A stretch of 6,090 nucleotides of DNA, from assembly GCA_002702965.1 (NCBI GenBank), contig PADE01000022.1, positions 40,953 to 47,042 on the forward strand, written 5' to 3'. A program made the translations under genes and the position numbers. The notes below the pieces were generated by a model, which had not been told where the DNA came from, did no database searches, and saw nothing but the letters and a program-made list of their open reading frames with translations. The DNA comes from Planctomycetaceae bacterium (GTDB lineage: Bacteria > Planctomycetota > Planctomycetia > Pirellulales > Pirellulaceae). How positions within the stretch are numbered: the first letter of the stretch is position 1; each line of letters starts with the position of its first letter. Shown here piece after piece: positions 1-5,902 of this stretch.

Positions 1-1
1 G

Positions 2-343
2 CCCAGTCAGCTCTACAGTTCGGTGAACGCGTTTGCCCTCTTCCTGGTCATCTGGTTCGCCTTCCCCTTTCGCAAGCGCGACGGCCAGATCTTCGCACTT
101 CTTTTGACACTCTACCCCATCACACGTTTTGTACTGGAAATCATACGCTCTGACGAAGGTTCCCAATTCGGGACATCGCTGACCATTTCTCAGATCGTGA
201 GCCTGGCGATCCTTTGCGGCGCGGGACTCCTGTGGTGGTACGTGATGCGTCTCCCTCGGCAAACGTCTTTCCCGACATTTGCAACGCCGGGTCCGTACCA
301 CGACTCAGCCCATCCCGATCCAGCGAACCCCCGCAAATCGTGA
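2..343 (+). CDS. lgt: Prolipoprotein diacylglyceryl transferase, C-terminal part (5' end outside window)
   Basis: This inner-membrane enzyme moves diacylglycerol from phosphatidylglycerol to the lipobox cysteine of prolipoproteins, the first step of lipoprotein maturation. Only the last 113 residues are present; the open frame runs off the left edge. The visible part starts with PSQLYSS, matching the conserved HPSQLYE region of Lgt. A hydrophobic segment (NAFALFLVIWFAF), a short basic loop (RKRDGQ) and a second hydrophobic segment follow. That segment contains Y-P-I-T-R (Tyr codon 113-115, Arg codon 125-127) and then LEIIR, which align by eye with E. coli Tyr235, Arg239 and the following EFFR. 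Next come SDEGSQFG, SISQI-like TISQIVS and a last membrane segment ending WWYV. A proline-rich polar tail of about 34 residues (LPRQ...NPRKS) ends at TGA 341-343; it is longer than I expect for E. coli Lgt and is probably cytoplasmic. The identity is secure from this spacing of motifs. Confidence 0.93.
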   Translation, partial: PSQLYSSVNAFALFLVIWFAFPFRKRDGQIFALLLTLYPITRFVLEIIRSDEGSQFGTSLTISQIVSLAILCGAGLLWWYVMRLPRQTSFPTFATPGPYHDSAHPDPANPRKS

Positions 344-462
344 CGTCGTTTCTCTCCGGTCATCTGCGAACCACCCGAATACTCTCCGGCGATGATGCGA
401 GTTCCCTAACACGACGCGCAGTCGTGCCAGTCGACGGCTTCCACCACGGCAACCCTTGAATC

Positions 463-495
463 CCCCGTCAGCCGGTGACGGGTTGTCGGGGTTTT
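463..495 (+). terminator. Candidate terminator or alternative hairpins downstream of lgt
   Basis: Two stems that share bases can form here. The first is CCCGTCA (464-470) with TGACGGG (476-482), seven perfect pairs with a 5-nt loop. The second is CCCCG (463-467) with CGGGG (487-491), directly followed by TTTT (492-495). The second resembles a short intrinsic terminator, but its stem is only 5 bp, its loop is 19 nt and its T-tract is short. It lies 120 bp past the lgt stop. Termination of lgt transcription is an inference. Confidence 0.33.
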
Positions 496-557
496 CCGCC
501 GGGCAAAAAAGAACAACAACCCTCGCTGTAACAAGCCGCGCCGACGACTTCACCCGT

Positions 558-568
558 AACCGGCGGTT
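558..568. repeat. Short palindrome AACCG-g-CGGTT
   Basis: Five-base arms in perfect inverted symmetry surround a single central G. The 1-nt spacer cannot form an RNA hairpin loop, so if it matters it would be as a binding site for a dimeric regulator. It sits just upstream of the -10-like box at 593-598, a position suitable for an operator. An 11-bp match of this kind can occur by chance. Confidence 0.22.
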
Positions 569-598
569 GTAGTCTGCTCGACCGATGTGCCGTATGAT
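567..598 (+). promoter_or_regulatory. Weak sigma70-like promoter candidate upstream of the TPP-enzyme gene
   Basis: A TATGAT hexamer at 593-598 matches the -10 consensus at five of six positions. The best -35-like hexamer nearby is TTGTAG at 567-572, with four matches, but the 20-bp spacer is longer than the usual 16-18. Transcription would start near 605 and leave a leader of about 75 nt before the ATG at 682. Promoter consensus in this lineage is uncertain, so this is a suggestion only. Confidence 0.25.
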
Positions 599-681
599 GA
601 ACTCCAAACCAATCATCATTTCGCTCGTTAGCCACCCTTCGGACGTGAACAAATCCGCCAGCAAACTGACGTGACAATACC

Positions 682-2568
682 ATGAACCCGCCACCGTCCA
701 GCACGCGACGTGAACGCGTCGAGGCATTCGTTAAGCACGGGAGTATTCGAGCGGCCGTGGAGGCTGGCGCGATCCCTCGGTTCGCCGACCTGAGCCTGAA
801 CGAAGCACTGGTTCTCGGCCTGACGGAACAGGGCGTCCGAAAATATGTTGGTATTTTCGGCCACGGTTCAACCGACCTGGGAGAGATCCTCCGCGCCTAT
901 CAACCCGCTGGAATCAAGACCTACCCGGTTCATCACGAGACATTGGCGGCCCATGCCGCGACAACCTTGTATTGGCAGTACGGAGAAACGGCTGCCGTGT
1001 TTACCTCCATTGGACCGGGTGGCATGCATGCGATCGCCGGATCGCTGACTGCGTTATCGAATGGCGCCGGTGTCTACTACCTGCTGGGAGATGAGACGAC
1101 GCACGATGAAGGCCCCAACATGCAGCAGATTCCTCGTCGAGAACAGGCGCTCTACCTGAAACTGACGAGCGTCCTGGGACCCAGTTATTCGATTCACACA
1201 CCCGAGGCGATCAACACGGCGCTGCGCCGCGGGCTCAACGCCGTCGGTAGTTCCGTGTGGCCGTCACCCTTTTACCTGCTCCTGCCGATGAACACTCAGC
1301 CGCAGGTCATCGAGGACTGCAATCTCTTGGCGTTTCCCCAAAAATGCGAGGTGCCGGGCCCGCTCTCTGCGGACACCGCGACTTTTGACTCTGTCATCGG
1401 GGCAATCGAGCAACACCACCGAATCGTGATCAAGATTGGCGGTGGTGCGCGGGGCATCACACGCGAGCTCGTCGAGTTGTCCGACCTGATCGACGCCGTC
1501 GTTGTCAGTGGCCCACAAGTACCAGGGGTCTTTCCCCACACCCACCGCCGCCACATGGGCGTAGGAGGCTCCAAAGGTTCGATCTGCGGCAATTACGCAA
1601 TGACGGAAGCTGACTTGGCAATCGTGATTGGTGCCCGCGCGGTATGTCAGTGGGATTCTTCTGGAGTCGCCTGGAAAAACGTCAAGCAGTTCGTGAATTT
1701 CAACACGAATCCTGAAGACGCGATGCACTACAATCGGACCATCCCCGTCATTGGCAATGCTCAGAGCAATCTCCGCATCCTCGTAGAAAAGCTGAGAGCC
1801 ACCGGCGAACACAAGTCGAGTGAATCGCTCTCTCCTTGGTTGACCGATTGCATCACAAAACGCTCAGAGTGGCATGAATTCTGCCAGCAGCGTTTCGATG
1901 CCGACCGGCTATACGACGAGACGTTTCAAACCGAAGTCCTTACACAACCCGCCGCGATTCGAATCATCAGCGAATTCGCCAACCGAATCGGAGCTGTCAA
2001 GTACTTTGATGCCGGAGATGTGCAGGCAAACGGTTTTCAAGTCGTCGAGGATGAAGCACCCGACAGAACGTTTACCGACACCGGGGCGTCGTATATGGGA
2101 TTTGCGGTTTCCTCGCTGTTGGCCAACGGAATGGCAGATGACCCGGACTACGCCATCGCCATCTGCGGTGAGGGCAGTTTCCTGATGAACCCTCAGATAC
2201 TGATCGATGCGGTCGAGCATCAGGTCCGTGGCATGATCGTCATTCTCGACAACCGCCGGATGGGGGCCATCAGTGGCCTCCAGTTCGCGCAATACGGGCA
2301 CGAATTCGCAACCAACGATTCGGTGACCGTCGATTACGTCACCCTCTGCAACTCCGTTACGGGGGTCCAGGCGTTGACCGGAGGAACGCGTCGTGAAACA
2401 CTGATCGCGGCCCTTGAGGAGGCGCACCGACACACAGGCCTAGCCGTCGTGCACTTACCCGTCTACTTCGGACCACACGAACTCGGAAACCTGGGAGCCT
2501 GGGGGCAATGGAATGTCGGCAACTGGTGTCAGGAAGTGCAGAAAGAACACCAGCGACTGGGTCTGTAA
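682..2568 (+). CDS. Thiamine-pyrophosphate-dependent enzyme, IolD / acetolactate-synthase superfamily
   Basis: A 628-residue enzyme with the three-domain TPP fold: PYR domain at about 38-205, central Rossmann-like domain at about 235-375 (GGGA at 253-256, HMGVGGSKGS from 291), PP domain at about 430-600. In the PYR domain, HHETLAAHAA carries the expected cofactor-activating glutamate (E86), after IFGHGS. The PP motif reads G-E-G-S-F at 496-500, and 24 residues later LDNRRMG with N524 at the metal-ligand Asn position; GEG replaces the usual GDG. Length, GSFLM...DN..MG.I..LQ, the EF.TND stretch and the tryptophan-containing C-terminus resemble IolD (trihydroxycyclohexane-dione hydrolase of inositol catabolism) more than acetolactate synthase. 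No other inositol gene is visible, so substrate and pathway remain unassigned. The protein is probably cytosolic; no signal peptide is seen. ATG 682 is the first start after an in-frame stop at 667-669; no Shine-Dalgarno site is evident. A VOC gene follows after 60 bp. Confidence 0.85.
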   Translation: MNPPPSSTRRERVEAFVKHGSIRAAVEAGAIPRFADLSLNEALVLGLTEQGVRKYVGIFGHGSTDLGEILRAYQPAGIKTYPVHHETLAAHAATTLYWQYGETAAVFTSIGPGGMHAIAGSLTALSNGAGVYYLLGDETTHDEGPNMQQIPRREQALYLKLTSVLGPSYSIHTPEAINTALRRGLNAVGSSVWPSPFYLLLPMNTQPQVIEDCNLLAFPQKCEVPGPLSADTATFDSVIGAIEQHHRIVIKIGGGARGITRELVELSDLIDAVVVSGPQVPGVFPHTHRRHMGVGGSKGSICGNYAMTEADLAIVIGARAVCQWDSSGVAWKNVKQFVNFNTNPEDAMHYNRTIPVIGNAQSNLRILVEKLRATGEHKSSESLSPWLTDCITKRSEWHEFCQQRFDADRLYDETFQTEVLTQPAAIRIISEFANRIGAVKYFDAGDVQANGFQVVEDEAPDRTFTDTGASYMGFAVSSLLANGMADDPDYAIAICGEGSFLMNPQILIDAVEHQVRGMIVILDNRRMGAISGLQFAQYGHEFATNDSVTVDYVTLCNSVTGVQALTGGTRRETLIAALEEAHRHTGLAVVHLPVYFGPHELGNLGAWGQWNVGNWCQEVQKEHQRLGL

Positions 2569-2615
2569 GCGCAACGCGCATCGGTCGCAGGCCGTTTGAG
2601 CGGGCGTCTGTTTCG

Positions 2616-2623
2616 AAAGGAGA
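2616..2623 (+). promoter_or_regulatory. Strong ribosome binding site of the VOC gene
   Basis: AAAGGAGA lies 5 nt before ATG 2629 and closely matches the anti-Shine-Dalgarno complement. It decides the start. A longer frame could open at TTG 2596, but that would place this purine-rich element inside the coding region and add 11 residues with no place in the VOC fold. Confidence 0.8.
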
Positions 2624-2628
2624 TCAAT

Positions 2629-3057
2629 ATGTTTGCAATGAGACACTCGGTGGTCGATCTCGGTATCGTCTGCAGCGATTTTGACGAATCGGTTCGCTTT
2701 TATCGTGATCTACTCGGTATGGAAGTGGCGTTGGATATTCAGATTCCGGAAAGTACCGCGACGGGCGCCCGACTAGCTCCTCGAGGATTTCGCCAAGTTC
2801 GGCTAAAAGCGGGCGACACACTGATCAAGTTGATGGAGATCGAGAATCCACCGGCCGCCCGTTCCTTTGATTTTCAAGCGGGGATCCGCTGGCTGACGTT
2901 CATTCTCGACGATGTGCCAACCGTCGTAGCAGAACTAAAGAGCAAGGGTGTTGAGTTCATGGCCGAACCCGTCTCGGCACCCGATGCAAAGCATGTCGTT
3001 TGCGCCAAAGGGCCCGACGGCATGCTGATCGAACTGGTTCAATTGCCGGATGACTAG
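2629..3057 (+). CDS. VOC-family (glyoxalase / bleomycin-resistance / dioxygenase fold) protein
   Basis: A 142-residue protein with two beta-alpha-beta-beta-beta modules, the normal size for a single-chain VOC protein. Module one is DLGIVCSDFDESVRFYRDLLGM (residues 10-31), the classic strand-helix signature, then strands RQVRLKA and LIKLMEI. Module two is IRWLTFILDDVPTVVAELKSKG (86-107), ending in GPDGMLIELVQL (128-139). Family members use up to four metal ligands, usually His/Glu, one per module strand. By eye those positions are D10, K67, W88 and E135, so only the last looks canonical. The protein may bind metal weakly or not at all, or act as a binding protein or isomerase of another type. 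Substrate cannot be predicted. It sits 60 bp after the TPP-enzyme gene and 47 bp before polA, suggesting co-transcription and perhaps a shared substrate with the TPP enzyme. It is likely cytosolic. Confidence 0.85.
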   Translation: MFAMRHSVVDLGIVCSDFDESVRFYRDLLGMEVALDIQIPESTATGARLAPRGFRQVRLKAGDTLIKLMEIENPPAARSFDFQAGIRWLTFILDDVPTVVAELKSKGVEFMAEPVSAPDAKHVVCAKGPDGMLIELVQLPDD

Positions 3058-3060
3058 TCC

Positions 3061-3108
3061 ATGACGGCAGACGATGCGGCGCTTCCAGTCAAGGACAATC
3101 GATCGTGA
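3061..3108 (+). other. Possible 15-codon leader ORF overlapping the polA start
   Basis: ATG 3061 opens a short frame (MTADDAALPVKDNRS) that ends at TGA 3106-3108. That stop overlaps the polA GTG start (3105-3107) in the arrangement GTGA, a layout that can couple translation. It lies in the same frame as the VOC gene, one codon (TCC) after the VOC stop TAG 3055-3057. No good ribosome binding site precedes it. It may be a chance frame; nothing shows that the peptide is made. Confidence 0.2.
3091..3095 (+). promoter_or_regulatory. Ribosome binding site supporting the polA GTG start
   Basis: AAGGA lies 9 nt before GTG 3105. No ATG, GTG or TTG occurs in frame between the upstream stop (3051-3053) and this GTG, so the motif supports it as the start of polA. 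Confidence 0.55.
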
Positions 3109-5888
3109 ATCCACAACGTCTACTCGACGGTTTTGATTCCCAGAACAAGCCGGGGGCCACGTCGGCATCGACGTCTCCCCCAGAACCCGGTTCGCTCGAC
3201 CAGCAAACGGTTGTGGTCATCGATGCGTTGGGACTGATCTATCAGGTCTACCACGCCCTGCCCGAGATGACGGGCCCCAACGGCCAACCGGTAAATGCCA
3301 TTCACGGATTTACCCGTGACATTCTCGACCTGCTGGAGAGGCCGAAAGGGGAACTTCTGTTTTGTGCTTTCGACCATTCCGCACGTACTTTCCGCCACGA
3401 TCTGTACCCCGACTACAAGGGCAATCGCTCGCCGATGCCAGACGATCTACGGTGCCAGATCCCGGACATTCAACGGATGCTCGGGGCGCTCGGAATTCCC
3501 GTTTTGACACTGGCGAACTATGAAGCCGATGACATTATGGCAACCGTCGCGTGCGAAACCGAGACGCGTGGTGGACGTTGCGTGCTCGTCACCAGCGACA
3601 AGGACTGTCGCCAACTGATCAACGAGCAGATTGAGATCTACAACATTCGCAAAGACACCTCAATTGGTGTTCGCGAAGTCGTCGACGACTGGGGAATCCG
3701 CCCGGACCAGGTGGTCGATTTTCAGGCGCTCTGGGGTGACGCGGTAGACAACGTTCCCGGTGTGGAAGGCATTGGCAAGAAAACGGCGGCTGACTTGCTG
3801 CACGAGTACGAAACACTCGACGGTATTCTGGACAACGCGGAGGCGATTAAGGCCAAGAAACGCCGCGAGAACCTAATTCGAGACCGCGAGCAGGCCCTGC
3901 TGAGCCGTGAATTAGTCCGTCTCGATCCCCGCGTACCAATTCCGCTCGACTGGTCCGCGGCGCGGATTGGCGGAATCGACAGCCAACAAGTCGCGAAACT
4001 CTGTGCGGAATTCGGATTTCGGCGACTTGGCGAACGTCTAGCGAACTTGACGGTTCAATCTGCGCCGACCGACTGGACGACTCACTACGAATTAATCCAA
4101 ACACCCAACGACCTGGAGGCACTCGTTGCACGACTTTCCGCGCTCCCAAGATTCTCATTGGATACGGAAACCACCTCCAAGAATCCACGCCACGCCGATC
4201 TGGTGGGACTCTCATTCGCCTGGGGTGCTGGAAAAGCATGTTACATCCCTGTCCGCGCGCCGGAAGGAGACCCGCAGTTAGACCTCAAGACAACATTAGA
4301 GGCTTTGCGTCCGATTCTCGAAAACGACGCGATCGAGAAGATCGGTCAGAACTTGAAGTACGAGATGATCGTGCTCCGCGGAAACGGGATCGATCTTCAA
4401 GGCCCTCTGTTCGACACCATGGTAGCGGATTACCTGCTGGTTCCCGGTGAACGTAATCACAGCCTAGACGAACTCGCAAAACGTTATCTCAACCATCAGA
4501 CAATTTCGATCAAGCAGCTGATTGGGACCGGCAAGAAACAGATCCGCATGGACCAGGTGCCGGTCGATCAAGTCCTCACTTACGCCGCCGAAGATGCGGA
4601 CGTTCCCTGGCGTCTGGTCGAACTGCTGGGTCAAAAACTCCGCGATCAGGGTCTTTACGAACTGTTCCGCGACGTGGAAATGCCGCTGGTTTCGATCCTG
4701 GCCGACATGGAGTTCGCCGGTATCCAGATCGATGTCGAGCGTCTCGACGATTTGCATCACCGCTATGCAGACAAACTAATCGTACTGAAATCAGAGATCC
4801 ACGATCTGGCGGGCGACCCGTTCAACATCGATTCCCCCAAGCAGTTGGCGGCCGTGTTGTTTGACAAACTGGGTCTTCCCGTCATCAAACGTACCAAGAC
4901 CGGTCCGAGTACCGACGCCGAGGTGCTTGCGCAGCTGTCCAGCGACCACTCGCTGCCGGCCAAAGTCGTTGAATACCGCCAAATCGCGAAGCTCAAGAGT
5001 ACCTACGTCGATGCGCTCCCTCTGTTGGTCCACGAGCAGACACACCGAGTACACACTTCGTTTCGTCAGGACGTTGCGGCGACTGGCCGCTTGAGTTCGA
5101 CCGAACCCAACCTCCAGAACATACCTATTCGAACCGCTGAGGGGAGAGAAATTCGCGCCGCTTTTGTTCCTGGGCACTCGGGCTGGCACTTGATCACGGC
5201 AGACTATTCACAGGTCGAATTGCGCGTTCTGGCCAACCTATCGGCGGACGAGACGCTCCTGCAGGCATTTCAAGACGACCAGGACATCCACGCGCGCGTG
5301 GCCAGCGAGGTTTTTCGCGTCGAACTTGCGGACGTCACCTCAGAGATGCGACGCAGCGCCAAAGCGGTAAACTTTGGCATCATTTACGGCCAAAGTCCTT
5401 TCGGTTTGGCCAAATCGCTCGACATCGATGTCGAAGAAGCGGCGGTTTTCATCGACTCCTACTTCGAGAAGATTCCCCGCGTACAACAGTTTGTCGACAG
5501 AGTACTGGAAGAGTGTCGCGACAAGGGTTATGTTACAACCATCTTCGGACGTCGTAGAGAAATCCAGGGTGTTCGAAGCTCCTCCAAGCGTGGCGATTCC
5601 CGCCAGAGAAGCCTCCCCGAACGGATTGCAATCAACACCGTGATTCAGGGTTCGGCAGCGGACCTAATCAAGCATGCGATGATTCGTGTCGACCAGCGGT
5701 TGCGACGCGAACAGCTGGCAGCTCAGATGTTATTGCAGATCCATGATGAACTTGTCTTTGAAGCTCCGGTTGATCAAGTCCCCCACCTTGCGGAAATAGT
5801 CACCGAAGAGATGGTCTCTTGCCATCAGCTGTCGGTCCCTTTAAGCGTAGACGTCAAGTCCGGCCCAAATTGGGCGGAATGCGAGTAA
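3105..5888 (+). CDS. polA: DNA polymerase I (5' nuclease, 3'-5' exonuclease and polymerase domains)
   Basis: A 927-residue enzyme, nearly the size of E. coli Pol I (928), acting in Okazaki-fragment processing and gap-filling repair. Residues 1-35 are a polar Ser/Pro/Thr-rich extension. The 5' nuclease (about 36-320) keeps its acidic metal ligands: D40, D90, E140/D142/D143 (YEADD), D165/D167 (SDKD) and D212/D215 in GDAVDNVPG, followed by the helix-hairpin-helix GVEGIGKKTA. The 3'-5' exonuclease (about 325-520) has Exo I D353-T-E355 and Exo III Y493...D497, but Exo II reads N416-L-K-Y-E420, where E. coli has Asp424. The polymerase domain (about 530-927) has TGRLSS..PNLQNIP, motif A DYSQVELR (D700, E705), motif B R749...K753...F757...Y761, and motif C H880-D881-E882. 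F757 matches E. coli Phe762, the position linked to discrimination against dideoxynucleotides. A start at GTG 3213 (residue 37) would remove only the extension and is less likely. coaE begins 14 bp downstream. Confidence 0.98.
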   Translation: MNPQRLLDGFDSQNKPGATSASTSPPEPGSLDQQTVVVIDALGLIYQVYHALPEMTGPNGQPVNAIHGFTRDILDLLERPKGELLFCAFDHSARTFRHDLYPDYKGNRSPMPDDLRCQIPDIQRMLGALGIPVLTLANYEADDIMATVACETETRGGRCVLVTSDKDCRQLINEQIEIYNIRKDTSIGVREVVDDWGIRPDQVVDFQALWGDAVDNVPGVEGIGKKTAADLLHEYETLDGILDNAEAIKAKKRRENLIRDREQALLSRELVRLDPRVPIPLDWSAARIGGIDSQQVAKLCAEFGFRRLGERLANLTVQSAPTDWTTHYELIQTPNDLEALVARLSALPRFSLDTETTSKNPRHADLVGLSFAWGAGKACYIPVRAPEGDPQLDLKTTLEALRPILENDAIEKIGQNLKYEMIVLRGNGIDLQGPLFDTMVADYLLVPGERNHSLDELAKRYLNHQTISIKQLIGTGKKQIRMDQVPVDQVLTYAAEDADVPWRLVELLGQKLRDQGLYELFRDVEMPLVSILADMEFAGIQIDVERLDDLHHRYADKLIVLKSEIHDLAGDPFNIDSPKQLAAVLFDKLGLPVIKRTKTGPSTDAEVLAQLSSDHSLPAKVVEYRQIAKLKSTYVDALPLLVHEQTHRVHTSFRQDVAATGRLSSTEPNLQNIPIRTAEGREIRAAFVPGHSGWHLITADYSQVELRVLANLSADETLLQAFQDDQDIHARVASEVFRVELADVTSEMRRSAKAVNFGIIYGQSPFGLAKSLDIDVEEAAVFIDSYFEKIPRVQQFVDRVLEECRDKGYVTTIFGRRREIQGVRSSSKRGDSRQRSLPERIAINTVIQGSAADLIKHAMIRVDQRLRREQLAAQMLLQIHDELVFEAPVDQVPHLAEIVTEEMVSCHQLSVPLSVDVKSGPNWAECE

Positions 5889-5902
5889 TCCAGTTCAGCG
5901 CC

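Larger units (their letters stand above)
344..681. other. Intergenic region between lgt and the TPP-enzyme gene
   Basis: These 338 bp contain no gene I can support. Reading frames crossing it on either strand give arginine-rich, low-plausibility proteins without a family match I recognise. The region holds a 7-bp perfect inverted repeat and a competing GC stem followed by TTTT (463-495), an A6 tract (505-510), a palindrome AACCG-g-CGGTT (558-568), a weak sigma70-like -10 box TATGAT (593-598) and two of three copies of GACGTGA (642-648 and 668-674). It probably contains the end of the lgt transcript and the promoter of the downstream gene group. Confidence 0.6.

Noticed and set aside
214..459. 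81-codon forward open frame overlapping the lgt tail
   Set aside because: It is a shifted-frame reading of the lgt 3' end continuing into the gap, with no domain and no start signal.
305..727. 140-codon reverse-strand open frame across the lgt end and the intergenic region
   Set aside because: It is Arg-rich with no recognisable domain, overlaps the coding ends of two supported genes and has no promoter or ribosome binding site that I can see.
1264..1812. 182-codon reverse-strand open frame inside the TPP-enzyme gene
   Set aside because: It is fully antisense to a well-conserved enzyme and its length is explained by the GC-skewed codon pattern; no family resemblance.
1909..2433. 174-codon reverse-strand open frame inside the TPP-enzyme gene
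   Set aside because: It lies antisense to the conserved PP domain, whose motifs fix the coding strand; no independent evidence.
682..2568. Assigning the TPP enzyme as acetolactate synthase (ilvB) or confidently as iolD
   Set aside because: Its length and C-terminal region do not suit IlvB, and no small subunit is adjacent. IolD likeness is clear but there is no inositol-gene context, so the symbol is withheld.
2569..2579. GCGC-AAC-GCGC hairpin after the TPP-enzyme stop as a terminator
   Set aside because: The stem is only 4 bp with a 3-nt loop and no T-tract follows.
2596..2628. TTG 2596 as the start of the VOC gene
   Set aside because: The AAAGGAGA site 5 nt before ATG 2629 gives a much better start, and the VOC fold begins just after that ATG.
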